NCBI GenBank assembly: GCA_947036575.1
Contig: CAMQSH010000035.1
Span: 1 to 14,144, forward strand
Direction: 5' to 3'
DNA length: 14,144 nucleotides
Source: an uncultured Brevinema sp.
GTDB lineage: Bacteria; Spirochaetota; Brevinematia; Brevinematales; Brevinemataceae
The notes below the pieces were generated by a model that made no database searches, was not told the DNA's origin, and was given only the letters and a program-made list of their open reading frames with translations. Positions 6,052 to 13,786 of the stretch are shown here, piece by piece. Numbering within the stretch: the stretch's first letter is position 1; the number at the start of each line of letters is the position of its first letter. A program made the translations under genes and the position numbers.

Positions 6052-7592
6052 ATATCTCAAATTTAACACCTACCAAGAATACAACACCTTTTAAGATAGA
6101 AAAAAAACAAATACCCCAAGAAACAAACCTATCGGCTCAATATACTGATTATAACCCCATTCATACTAGAAACAGAAATCAATATATTAGACAATGCCGT
6201 TATCTTGTGGGATCATCTCAAGATTTACAACATGCTATAAAATGTATACAGGCTAACTCAGTGAGAACTGGGGTAAAACCTAATTTTGTAATGTATAAAA
6301 GATTAAACAATATTGATCCTAAAATTATGAACACCATTATTAAAAAATGGGAAATAGATATTAGGTCAATGGTGGTAGGGACTTGTCCTCATCTGTATGA
6401 TTATCAAAAAGTAATCATACAAGAATTGGCAATAACTGGCGAGATGTATAGCTGTTTTACCTTATCAGCTAAAGCCTTCAAAGAGGGCAAAGAAAAATTA
6501 TTAATTACTCCTGTTTATAGTGAAGAGGTTGATCCTACTATTGACGGAATAACTTATGGTAACAAGCTTGATAAAATTTATATTGCTTGTGGTTTGGAAT
6601 TTGATATTGATAATACCGTCCAAGCATTTTGGTTAAGGGATAAAGAAGATCCTATGGACATTAACAAAGCTATACGCATTCCTATAAAGAGTATGTATAG
6701 AAATAGTTTTCAAGATTCTTGTCATCTTAGAGGTTTGCCTATATTGATGAATGTAGAATATCTAAAAAATATTTGGAAAGGTGTTTTTAATCTCCCTATC
6801 AAGATGAAAACTTCACTAGGTATTACAGGATATATCAACACTTATAGAGCCGATCAACTACAAAATACTCCAACAGGTGCTAAAAAAGGTATTAATGCTT
6901 ATAAAAATCCTAATACAGGAGATACTCCTGAAGAAAAAGCACATATAGAAATGATACAAGTACAGAGTAATGCTACTTTTTTATTTGCTGATACTTATAA
7001 TTTTGCTGTGTTGAAGCCTGGAGAAGAGATTAATACAGATACAGGGACTGCTGTAAGTAAAGACACTTTAGGTGCTTTACAACATATAGATTCAAAACAA
7101 GCTGCTGGTTTGGGAATAACGGCAGCACAATTTAGTGGAGACTTGAGTAAAGTAAACTTTGCTGCTGGTAAAATGGGAAATGCTTATGCCTTGATATGGA
7201 CAGAAACTCATATACACCCTCAAATCATTAATTTTATGACAGAAGTTTTTGAGAAGTGGGTAAGAGTAAACGCTATTAGTAATCCTATTTTCAAAAATTT
7301 GATTGTAGATGATGAGGTTTTAATACCTAGTTGGATTACTCCAGAGTCCGTCGTTATTGATGAGAATAAACACGCTAAATTTATTGAGACCTCATTCATA
7401 ATGGGTACGGATTCAGTTAGTGATTATGTAGCAAGAAAAGGAATAGATCCTGAAAGCCATGCGAAAGGCTGGATAGCTGATAATAAAACTTATAATTATC
7501 ATCAGATTGATAGTGAACAAGATCCTGAAGATGATGACAAAGATGAAGATGAAGATTTACTAGAAGAGGAAGACCAAGATGAAGAATCCTAA
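6048..7592 (+). CDS. Phage portal protein, lambda gpB family
   Basis: Forms the dodecameric ring at one vertex through which DNA enters and leaves and to which terminase and the connector bind. The ATG at 6048 overlaps the previous stop as ATGA, giving 514 residues (lambda gpB has 533); an ATG at 5991 in the same frame lies inside the previous gene and is unlikely. The N-terminal part has the family pattern, an Arg/Asn-rich helix followed by a segment ending in V.TG.KP (RNRNQYIRQCRYLVGSSQDL, then SVRTGVKPNF). A middle block (ATFLFADTYNFAVLKPGEEI) is followed by an Ala/Gly-rich helix with the expected stem-to-crown layout. The last ~28 residues are almost entirely acidic (DPEDDDKDEDEDLLEEEDQD). 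It overlaps the protease gene by 14 bases. Confidence 0.9.
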   Translation: MNISNLTPTKNTTPFKIEKKQIPQETNLSAQYTDYNPIHTRNRNQYIRQCRYLVGSSQDLQHAIKCIQANSVRTGVKPNFVMYKRLNNIDPKIMNTIIKKWEIDIRSMVVGTCPHLYDYQKVIIQELAITGEMYSCFTLSAKAFKEGKEKLLITPVYSEEVDPTIDGITYGNKLDKIYIACGLEFDIDNTVQAFWLRDKEDPMDINKAIRIPIKSMYRNSFQDSCHLRGLPILMNVEYLKNIWKGVFNLPIKMKTSLGITGYINTYRADQLQNTPTGAKKGINAYKNPNTGDTPEEKAHIEMIQVQSNATFLFADTYNFAVLKPGEEINTDTGTAVSKDTLGALQHIDSKQAAGLGITAAQFSGDLSKVNFAAGKMGNAYALIWTETHIHPQIINFMTEVFEKWVRVNAISNPIFKNLIVDDEVLIPSWITPESVVIDENKHAKFIETSFIMGTDSVSDYVARKGIDPESHAKGWIADNKTYNYHQIDSEQDPEDDDKDEDEDLLEEEDQDEES

Positions 7593-8811
7593 AGGAAGTC
7601 AACAATTTTTATTATTAGATAATAGTGTGTTAAGTCAAGAACATCTTTCTGTATTAAATGGTAGAAAACAAGAAATCCCTGCAATGGAAGATTGGCATAT
7701 AGAAAAGAACATTGATGAGAATGGGACTTTATTTATTCCTATCACAGGGGTTTTAGATACTTGGGATTATCCTATGTCTATTACTGGATGGCTTACTACT
7801 TATAATTTTTTACATTCGAGAATACAAGAAGCCTACACGAATGAAAGTATTAAAGCAGTAGTTTTTAATGTCAATTCTCCTGGTGGGCATAGTATGAATT
7901 GTAGATCTATTGCTGAAGAAATAGAATTGCTTAGTCAGAAAAAACCTTGTCAGGCTATTGTTAATGGCTATTGCTGTTCTGGAGCTTTTATGCTCGTCGC
8001 TAAGATCCCTATATCTGCTACACAAGGTTCTATGATAGGATCTATAGGCGTATTGGGGCGTTTGGTAGATGATTCCAAGTATTTTGAAGATATGGGTATT
8101 ACTTTTCATAATATTAGTATGCCTGATGGTAAAAAAATTAATGGTACAGGTCAAGCTCTTACAGATGAGGACATAGAACGCTATCGTAATAGTAGTATTG
8201 CTGGTATTTTTAATGATATAAAATTTATGGTCAGTCCTAGAGTAACAGAAGAAAAAATAACAGAGTTAAATGCTGCCACCTATACCTCAGAAGATGCCCT
8301 AAGATTAGGGCTTATAGACGGTATTATCACAGCAGAACAAATGATAATGAAAGAATTACCTATTCAAGGAGGACATACCATGTCTAAAGAAGATAATAAG
8401 GATAAAATTCCTAGTGCTGAGAGTAGTGCAGAAACCATTACTATGAGTAAAGATGAGTTGAAAACGATGATTGCTAATGCTGTCAGTGAGCAAATGCAGT
8501 CAATAGATCAGGAAAAGACAAGTCCTAAACCTGCTGAGAGTACTGACGAGAGTAGTACAAAAACTATTACCATGAGCAAAGATGAACTACACACGATAGT
8601 TAAAGACGCTGTTGATTCAACAGTAAAATCTCTAGTAGAACAATCTACAGCTGGGCTTAATGTTGGAGGGGGATTTAAGAATATGTCAGAGTCAAATCCT
8701 GATTCTAATTCACAAACGGAGCAAGAGACTGCTGAAAAATCAAAAGAAGAAGCTAAGAGTAACTTAGAAGACTTTGCTAAAAGCTTAGTTAATCCAAATT
8801 CTACAAAATAA
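7579..8811 (+). CDS. Prohead protease, S49 family (gpC-like), fused to scaffold
   Basis: A 410-residue protein overlapping the portal gene. AGAGGA at 7565-7570 supports the ATG. Residues ~50-255 are an S49/SppA-type serine protease: VNSPGGHS (98-105) forms the oxyanion region, YCCSGAF carries the likely nucleophile Ser134, and SMIGSIGVLG (151-160) is the conserved turn. A Lys pair in DGKKING (185-186) supplies the probable catalytic lysine. Residues 268-410 are hydrophilic, Ser/Glu/Lys-rich and helical, as in a scaffold. In lambda gpC, C-terminal residues are also expressed separately as Nu3 from an internal start, and the same arrangement is visible here (8380-8811). The protease is thought to remove scaffold and trim the portal during prohead maturation. 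The catalytic set is intact. The scaffold part holds a 22-residue duplication. Confidence 0.9.
   Translation: MKNPKGSQQFLLLDNSVLSQEHLSVLNGRKQEIPAMEDWHIEKNIDENGTLFIPITGVLDTWDYPMSITGWLTTYNFLHSRIQEAYTNESIKAVVFNVNSPGGHSMNCRSIAEEIELLSQKKPCQAIVNGYCCSGAFMLVAKIPISATQGSMIGSIGVLGRLVDDSKYFEDMGITFHNISMPDGKKINGTGQALTDEDIERYRNSSIAGIFNDIKFMVSPRVTEEKITELNAATYTSEDALRLGLIDGIITAEQMIMKELPIQGGHTMSKEDNKDKIPSAESSAETITMSKDELKTMIANAVSEQMQSIDQEKTSPKPAESTDESSTKTITMSKDELHTIVKDAVDSTVKSLVEQSTAGLNVGGGFKNMSESNPDSNSQTEQETAEKSKEEAKSNLEDFAKSLVNPNSTK
8366..8372 (+). promoter_or_regulatory. Strong internal ribosome site for the nested scaffold
   Basis: AAGGAGG, seven bases, then ATG at 8380, in the frame of the protease gene. 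It is stronger than the site of the protease gene itself. This favours abundant independent synthesis of the C-terminal 143 residues. Confidence 0.75.
8380..8811 (+). CDS. Capsid scaffold protein, Nu3-like, nested in the protease gene
   Basis: A 143-residue in-frame internal product (MSKEDNKDKIPSAES...) sharing the protease gene's stop. It is preceded by a perfect AAGGAGG site. Lambda makes Nu3 the same way inside gene C: excess scaffold co-assembles with the major capsid protein to set shell size, then is degraded by the protease. The sequence is low in hydrophobic residues, charged and predicted helical. The block ESS.(E/K)TITMSKDEL occurs twice (nucleotides 8419-8484 and 8548-8613, period 129 bases), which lengthens the scaffold. 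The stop lies 14 bases before the decoration-protein start. Confidence 0.75.
   Translation: MSKEDNKDKIPSAESSAETITMSKDELKTMIANAVSEQMQSIDQEKTSPKPAESTDESSTKTITMSKDELHTIVKDAVDSTVKSLVEQSTAGLNVGGGFKNMSESNPDSNSQTEQETAEKSKEEAKSNLEDFAKSLVNPNSTK
8419..8613 (+). repeat. Tandem duplication inside the scaffold region
   Basis: Two 66-base copies, 8419-8484 and 8548-8613, encode related 22-residue segments that both contain TITMSKDEL and end in a short helix (..IANAV, ..VKDAV). Changes are mostly at third codon positions, so the repeat is under selection at the protein level. It probably arose by duplication of a scaffold helix. Confidence 0.75.
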
Positions 8812-8825
8812 TAAAGGAGATAATT

Positions 8826-9254
8826 ATGGGAATAGGAGTTCCAAATCTTGCACCAGGTTCAAGAAAACATAGTAATGTCATTACAAGAACTGATTGGTGT
8901 GCAAGTACAGTCGATGAGTTAAAAGATATGGCTGTTGATTGTCATCTTATTGGAGATGCACAAGGCGAAACAGATGGGATATATCCTAGTGGGCTTGTAG
9001 TAAAACTAGATTTAGCTGCTAGAACATGTACGCCTCTTGATGGAGCAATAGGGGCTACAGATGTGTTGGCTGTTATTGATGTTACTTTTTCTGATCTTCT
9101 CCCTGGACAAAAAAGCTCACAATTTGTACCTGTGGTTTATAGAAATGTGGCCTTGATTAAATCAAAACTCACTCTTCGTACAACAGCAAAAATAGATGAT
9201 GTAGTAGCACATTTTGAATCAAAACAAAATTGTGCTATTAACACAGTAGCATAG
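8826..9254 (+). CDS. Head decoration protein, gpD-like
   Basis: A 142-residue protein with AAAGGAG before the ATG. In this position lambda has gpD, whose trimers plug and stabilise the expanded capsid after DNA entry. The sequence follows the HDPD pattern: a short N-terminal arm, LIGDAQGETDG, YPSGLVVKLDL, TPLDGAIGATDVLAVI and a barrel-like series of beta strands (FVPVVYRNVALIKSKL). It is somewhat longer than lambda gpD (110 residues). Gene order directly before the major capsid protein supports the call. It should be a very abundant protein of the mature virion. Confidence 0.75.
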   Translation: MGIGVPNLAPGSRKHSNVITRTDWCASTVDELKDMAVDCHLIGDAQGETDGIYPSGLVVKLDLAARTCTPLDGAIGATDVLAVIDVTFSDLLPGQKSSQFVPVVYRNVALIKSKLTLRTTAKIDDVVAHFESKQNCAINTVA

Positions 9255-9263
9255 GAGAAAAAT

Positions 9264-10430
9264 ATGCCTTATAAAATTGGTAATGATTTAAATGTTAGCG
9301 ATATTTTGGATGTTGCTTCAAAAGTACTACCCTCAAGACCTATTAATCTCAATCCTCTAACAGGCTTAGATCAATTGTTTGGTATAGAAAGGGTGGATAC
9401 AACAAGCTATGAACTCAATAGAGAAAATACACATCTCAGTTTGATGGTTCAGCAATCTGTGGATAGTGAAAACACTAGATCTTCACGAATCACTAAAGCT
9501 AGTGGTAAAGGTATTGTTATCAGAAGAGTACCTTATAGTGTCTCCTTTGATTTAGTGATTTCAGATGAACAAAATTCTTATAAAATGAATACATCAGGAC
9601 AATGGGGTGCAAAACACACTCCTGCTGAAATGATGATGGAGAAAATTGTAAAAGCGAATGAGTCTTTGGAATTTTCTAAATCTGTTTTGGCATGGCTAAC
9701 CTTAAAACATGGATTCGTTCCTGATCTGGAACAATTTGCTAAAACAATAACCCTTGATCCTACCGAGGTATGGAATAACCTAAATATGTTAGAGTTATGG
9801 AATGTGGAACGTCCTACAGGTACTGGGTATGATATTGCTACTGGCACTACTATTCCTGATATTAAAGGAGCTGGTAAATTAACAAAATTCGCTTTAGATA
9901 TTCATCAATCATTAAAGAAAAAAGCAAAGGAATCTGGTGTATCTATCTTGGGTAAAAAACTAGTTCTATGTGGTGCTAGTTTCTTTGAAGATGTGCTGAA
10001 TAGTAATGATTTCAAAGATGTTTTAAATATCCTTGATGAAAGAACAAGACAACAACTAATAGAAAAAGTTGCAGTCAATTATAGTGATAGTTTTGATTCT
10101 TTTAATGTCAGAGAAGTAGAATTTAAGGGTATTATCTTCCGTACGAGAGAATGGAGTATTACTGATCTTCTTTATGGTGGGAAACAGTTAGGATATGAGA
10201 TGATGGGAGATAAAGAGTTTATGGCTCTCGCTATTCCACCAGTCAAACATGTTACTACTATTGTATTTCCTACTCCTGATGTTACAAGCCCTACATGGAA
10301 GGCTACTGCTGACAGAGTACTTTATCAAAAAACACAAGAAGACAAATCAGGAATCCATGCTGGTATTAGACATAATTCTAATGTTATTTCTTCTTTCCCT
10401 GAACTTGTCATACTTGGCAAAATAGCATAA
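9264..10430 (+). CDS. Major capsid protein, gpE family
   Basis: A 388-residue protein with TAGGAG overlapping the previous stop. It is the shell subunit; hundreds of copies assemble on the scaffold with the HK97 fold. The family pattern is seen in the central conserved stretch: the N-terminal FGIERVDTTSYELNREN and LSLMVQQSVDSE arm, then a P-domain region with VIRRVPYSVSFDLVISDEQN. Residues near 200-260 (GAGKLTKFALDIHQSLKKKA, then ILGKKLVLCGASFFEDVLNS) match the A-domain helices of the gpE family, and the C-terminal part ends in ...ELVILGKIA. It is a little longer than lambda gpE (341 residues). Confidence 0.85.
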   Translation: MPYKIGNDLNVSDILDVASKVLPSRPINLNPLTGLDQLFGIERVDTTSYELNRENTHLSLMVQQSVDSENTRSSRITKASGKGIVIRRVPYSVSFDLVISDEQNSYKMNTSGQWGAKHTPAEMMMEKIVKANESLEFSKSVLAWLTLKHGFVPDLEQFAKTITLDPTEVWNNLNMLELWNVERPTGTGYDIATGTTIPDIKGAGKLTKFALDIHQSLKKKAKESGVSILGKKLVLCGASFFEDVLNSNDFKDVLNILDERTRQQLIEKVAVNYSDSFDSFNVREVEFKGIIFRTREWSITDLLYGGKQLGYEMMGDKEFMALAIPPVKHVTTIVFPTPDVTSPTWKATADRVLYQKTQEDKSGIHAGIRHNSNVISSFPELVILGKIA

Positions 10431-10440
10431 AGGAGCATTT

Positions 10441-10860
10441 ATGAAATATATCGTATTGTTATTAAGCTTTGGTAGTGTATCTTCTTATGTTATGGGTAAA
10501 ACATCCAAAAGATTTGTATCTAAAACTATCTTCAAAGAATTAAATGATGATAAGGTTTCGGCAGCTAGAGAATGTGATTCTCTAGCTCCTACCTTACCTA
10601 ATGGGATCATTGCTATAGAATTTTCGAATGGGACAGGAGTCGATAACTTTAAGCAAAGTATAGAGGACCTATCCAAAACTTATGGAGAGATTCCTGTAGA
10701 AATAGTAGGAGATTTAGAAAAATCAGAGCTATGGAATAAGTACAAACCTAAAGATTCTAATTCTGATCCTGAAGATCCTACTAAAAAAGTAGATTCTAAA
10801 GTTCTTTCTGATCCTGAAGATCCTACTAAAGATGAAAATCCTGATCCTAAGAAAAAATAA
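10441..10860 (+). CDS. Small protein with repeat-rich acidic tail, FI position
   Basis: A 139-residue protein in the place of lambda FI, just after the major capsid gene, with AAAGGAG before the ATG. The N-terminus (MKYIVLLLSFGSVSSYVMGK) could be mistaken for a signal peptide, but in this context it is more likely a beta strand of a folded head protein. Residues ~20-100 form a small alpha/beta domain (NGIIAIEFSNGTGVDN, then EIPVEIVGDLEKSELW). The last ~35 residues are a Pro/Asp/Lys tail in which SDPEDPTK occurs twice. FI-type proteins help terminase-prohead docking; I do not recognise this one by sequence, so the role is inferred from position only. Confidence 0.6.
   Translation: MKYIVLLLSFGSVSSYVMGKTSKRFVSKTIFKELNDDKVSAARECDSLAPTLPNGIIAIEFSNGTGVDNFKQSIEDLSKTYGEIPVEIVGDLEKSELWNKYKPKDSNSDPEDPTKKVDSKVLSDPEDPTKDENPDPKKK
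10761..10830 (+). repeat. Exact 25-base repeat in a coding tail
   Basis: Bases 10761-10785 and 10806-10830 are identical, 45 bases apart, and encode SDPEDPTK twice. A third partial unit (GATCCT) follows near 10842. Exact identity, including third codon positions, indicates a recent duplication, unlike the diverged repeat in the scaffold. Confidence 0.8.
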
Positions 10861-10887
10861 TACTTTTTCTATAAGGGAGAATTTATA

Positions 10888-11313
10888 ATGGGTGGAGCTG
10901 AAAGTATTAACGACAGAATGCTTAGAGGGTGTATGGGATTAAGACAGCCTCAAGGACATGGTGTCTATTATGGGGATAGCTATAATACTGTTGATTGGAA
11001 GAATAGACTTTTTGCAAGTGATTATACAATGACTAGAGATGAAGTAATAGAATCTGAAAATGATCTCTTACTCACAACAATAGTTGTTCGTAGAATGACT
11101 ATCCCTAAAATGTCTTTTCAAAAATCAGTAGAAAACAAAATAGTTTTTGTTGAGCCTAAAGCTGGTGGTAGACTCATTGTAGAAACAGGTCATTATAATG
11201 GTATTGAATATTCTATTAATGGTAAAGTGATAGATAAAGGTACACACTACCTCTTAACACTAAAAGAGGAAAATAAAAATAGTCCTATTAAAAATGAAAG
11301 AAGGGTAAAATGA
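10888..11313 (+). CDS. Possible head-completion/connector protein, FII position
   Basis: A 141-residue protein with AAGGGAG before the ATG, in the place of lambda FII, which forms the ring joining head to tail. The second half is beta-rich with the outline of that family (KAGGRLIVETGHYNGIEY, then IDKGTHYLLTLKEENK). The N-terminal NDRMLRGCMGLRQPQ segment is likely helical. I do not see diagnostic residues, so the assignment rests on size, order and secondary-structure pattern. It overlaps the next gene by four bases (ATGA), suggesting coupled translation. Confidence 0.5.
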   Translation: MGGAESINDRMLRGCMGLRQPQGHGVYYGDSYNTVDWKNRLFASDYTMTRDEVIESENDLLLTTIVVRRMTIPKMSFQKSVENKIVFVEPKAGGRLIVETGHYNGIEYSINGKVIDKGTHYLLTLKEENKNSPIKNERRVK

Positions 11314-12044
11314 ATTTTCAAGATCCTACATATAATTTAGCTTATGAACAGTATTTTTTTGAGGTCTTTGAGTATATCAAAAAATTTGAATATCCTAGAT
11401 ACCTTAAAATAATAGAGGGAAAGCCTGAACACGAATATATGAAAGATCTTGTTATTAATAATCTATTCTATGATTCTAATAATAAAGGCGTAGATCAAGC
11501 TAATAACTGTCTGATCTTAAATTTATATCCTCCTAGGTGTGAATTTGATAGTAAAAAAACTGGTAATGGGAGATACTTTATTTCTTGTTTTCCTATCATA
11601 GAGATTTTTGTACGATTTGTAGATTCTGAGGTCGGTGTTTTGAATGAAACCATAGATCCTGAAGCTGCTAATTATGTTGCTAAAGATCTTGTTAAGAATA
11701 TCAAGACATCAGGTCATCAGATATTACCTTATGAAAGAATGGGAGTATTAAGATCTTGGATATCTACTATATTTACTAAAAAAATATTTGCAGATATTTT
11801 GGATTATATTCCTGATATTGCAGAGAGGTCCTTTGCTAGTGATAGGGCGATTTTTAATTTAGAGGAAGGTTTTGAAAGTCCCTTAACTCAACTCACTAAC
11901 GAAGTAAATGCTTATCATCAAGCATTTACTCAAGAGTTTACAGCTATTATAAGTCAAGAAGATTATCGTGCTTATTCTACATTAGAAACAGTATCGAATG
12001 ATCTAAAAATAACAACGAAGGGGATATCATGGCACAGAAAGTAG
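11310..12044 (+). CDS. Unrecognised neck or tail-completion protein
   Basis: A 244-residue soluble protein starting at the ATGA overlap with the previous gene; AAGGG lies five bases upstream. I do not recognise the family. Several aromatic-rich segments (NLAYEQYFFEVFEYIKKFEY at the start) and a long helical middle are visible, with no membrane segment. It lies between the probable connector gene and a small gene before the sheath, where Mu-type phages have DUF1834-like proteins and lambda has gpZ. A role in closing the tail top or the head-tail junction is likely by position only. It overlaps the next gene by 16 bases. Confidence 0.55.
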   Translation: MNFQDPTYNLAYEQYFFEVFEYIKKFEYPRYLKIIEGKPEHEYMKDLVINNLFYDSNNKGVDQANNCLILNLYPPRCEFDSKKTGNGRYFISCFPIIEIFVRFVDSEVGVLNETIDPEAANYVAKDLVKNIKTSGHQILPYERMGVLRSWISTIFTKKIFADILDYIPDIAERSFASDRAIFNLEEGFESPLTQLTNEVNAYHQAFTQEFTAIISQEDYRAYSTLETVSNDLKITTKGISWHRK

Positions 12045-12316
12045 TCATCCTAAATTTTGTTCAAGGTAAAGAAAACGATCATGTTTTTATACCTTCTAGG
12101 AACAAATTATTAAAGGATTTACCTAAGGGCGTTGTGTATATGGAACACAATAAAAACCATAAAACAGAATTGGAGTTGTTGAAGAAAAAACATCCTCGCT
12201 ATTTTGAGGATGGAACATTTTCTTTAGAGCCTATTAAATTAGTAGACTCTGCTAAAAAAGAATATTTATCTAAATCAACATCTTTTAAAAATCCTAATAA
12301 TGAGGAGAAAATCTAA
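12029..12316 (+). CDS. Small conserved-position protein before the tail sheath
   Basis: A 95-residue, lysine-rich protein (MAQKVVILNFVQGKENDHVF...) with AAGGGG five bases before the ATG, starting inside the end of the previous gene. In Mu-type phages the gene just before the sheath (gp38, DUF2635) is also small, begins with a short beta segment around a V..P. motif and ends with a conserved dGt/dGdv stretch. Here HVFIPSRNKLLKDLPKGVVY and RYFEDGTF have that outline, but the match is weak. Function in DUF2635 proteins is not established. The stop overlaps the sheath start by one base. Confidence 0.55.
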   Translation: MAQKVVILNFVQGKENDHVFIPSRNKLLKDLPKGVVYMEHNKNHKTELELLKKKHPRYFEDGTFSLEPIKLVDSAKKEYLSKSTSFKNPNNEEKI

Positions 12317-13785
12317 TGTCAGATTCTTATAATAGTATTCCTGGTATTTCTTATGGTCTAACAATAGACGACAGAAGAAATGGTGTGCAAACACAAAATA
12401 TTTTAATGCTCCTTCCTATGGGGACTGGTGCAACGGCTATTGAAGGGGAAATCTGTAGATTTACAGATTTAAGCCCTGAGCTAGAAAAACTAGTAGGCGA
12501 TAATGCTCAGTTAAAAAAATTCATTAGTGGATTTGCTGAATCATCAAATAAAGCTCCTGTAATAGGATTGCCTTTTAATCCTGGTACTTTAACCCCAGCA
12601 ACAACAAAAGTTCCTTTTGTTTATGAAAAGGTTATTGATCCAAAACTAGGAGAAGGTACTATCGTATTTTCTCTAAATGGAGAACGATACGAAGTCGCTA
12701 TAACTCAAGACGATACCATAGAAATATTAGTAGTAAATATGCTTACGATGATTAATAGTGATCTTGATTTTACTGCTGAAGTAAATTCTTTATCTCCTAC
12801 TACAGTAAATGTTATTACTAAAGAATTGGGTTCTTTAGCTAATAGTAGTGCTTTTAAGTTTTTAGTAACAGATCAGGCATTTGTCTTACCAAGCAATCTA
12901 AAATTACCTAGTAATATTTCTTTTACTGGAGGGACTCAGAGTCGTAGCCTTGATGAAATTATAGTATTGTATAAATCTATCATCAAACAAGGCGTTAAAT
13001 GGTTGTTATATCCTTATAGCGATCTTGATATGGTCAATCAAATTCAGTTAGGCCTAAAAACTATTTATACAGAACAAAAGATTGAAAACATTGATTTTCC
13101 TCCTGTTCCTCAAATCATCGTCCGTACTGTAATGGATTTAGATGATGCTAAAGAATATAGATCAAAACTCAATGAGTTGAATACTTGTTTTGTGCCTATT
13201 CTTAATGATTGGGACGATGTATTGGCGAAATTTGGTTCTATTGCTGGTTGTATTAATACAGAAAGAACGAAAAGAATTAATAATTCTACGGCAATTAAAA
13301 CCCCTAAAATTGTTAATATCCAAGCGTTCTCTCAAGAAGAAGTTTCAGAATTGTTACATTATGGAATCTCTCCCTTAGTCAACGAAGATACTGGTGTTGA
13401 AATTGTACGATTGGTGTCTTCGTATAAAGAAACAAATGAAAGTCAACCCTTTAACTTTTTGACCTTTGTTATAGGTTGTGCTTTTGTTGTAACTTCTCTC
13501 GTAGTCTTTGAAAGAATGATTAAAGCGAGAAAATATCTTATAACAAGATCTCCTGATATTGGGGGAGATTTTATTACTGCAGCTCTTCTTCAACAAAAAC
13601 TATACAGTTATTTAGATACAAATCTTGTTAATCCTACTGATGATAGAGTTGTAGAAGATTTTGAAGCTAATGATATTGGAGCAATAAGTACTGGTGTAGA
13701 TAGTGTGAATTTTACTTTTGAATTTGCAATACCTGGTGAACTCAACAAAATACACGCAAATGCAATCGCAGTAATAGGAGGATAA
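12316..13785 (+). CDS. Contractile tail sheath protein, Mu gpL-like
   Basis: A 489-residue protein (Mu gpL has 495) whose subunits form the contractile outer tube. GAGGAG lies eight bases before the ATG. The N-terminus MSDSYNSIPGISYGLTIDD follows the Mu pattern MSDI.FN.IP, and NILMLLPMGTGATA corresponds to the vlmfGqsGaka segment. The C-terminal domain is best conserved: ERMIKARKYLITRSPDIGGD, VNPTDDRVVEDFEANDIGAI (match to the VvtPn.ikae...eLe..Glv region), and a final beta strand FEFAIPGELNKIHANAIAVI. The middle (residues ~90-215), with a GGTQSRSLDEIIVLYK boundary, is an extra surface domain typical of Mu-type sheaths. It shows that the virion is a myovirus although the head genes are lambda-type. 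Confidence 0.85.
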   Translation: MSDSYNSIPGISYGLTIDDRRNGVQTQNILMLLPMGTGATAIEGEICRFTDLSPELEKLVGDNAQLKKFISGFAESSNKAPVIGLPFNPGTLTPATTKVPFVYEKVIDPKLGEGTIVFSLNGERYEVAITQDDTIEILVVNMLTMINSDLDFTAEVNSLSPTTVNVITKELGSLANSSAFKFLVTDQAFVLPSNLKLPSNISFTGGTQSRSLDEIIVLYKSIIKQGVKWLLYPYSDLDMVNQIQLGLKTIYTEQKIENIDFPPVPQIIVRTVMDLDDAKEYRSKLNELNTCFVPILNDWDDVLAKFGSIAGCINTERTKRINNSTAIKTPKIVNIQAFSQEEVSELLHYGISPLVNEDTGVEIVRLVSSYKETNESQPFNFLTFVIGCAFVVTSLVVFERMIKARKYLITRSPDIGGDFITAALLQQKLYSYLDTNLVNPTDDRVVEDFEANDIGAISTGVDSVNFTFEFAIPGELNKIHANAIAVIGG

Positions 13786-13786
13786 T

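Noticed and set aside
10441..10500. Signal peptide on the FI-position protein
   Set aside because: Only a short hydrophobic run, with no clear cleavage site, and the neighbours are all cytoplasmic head proteins.
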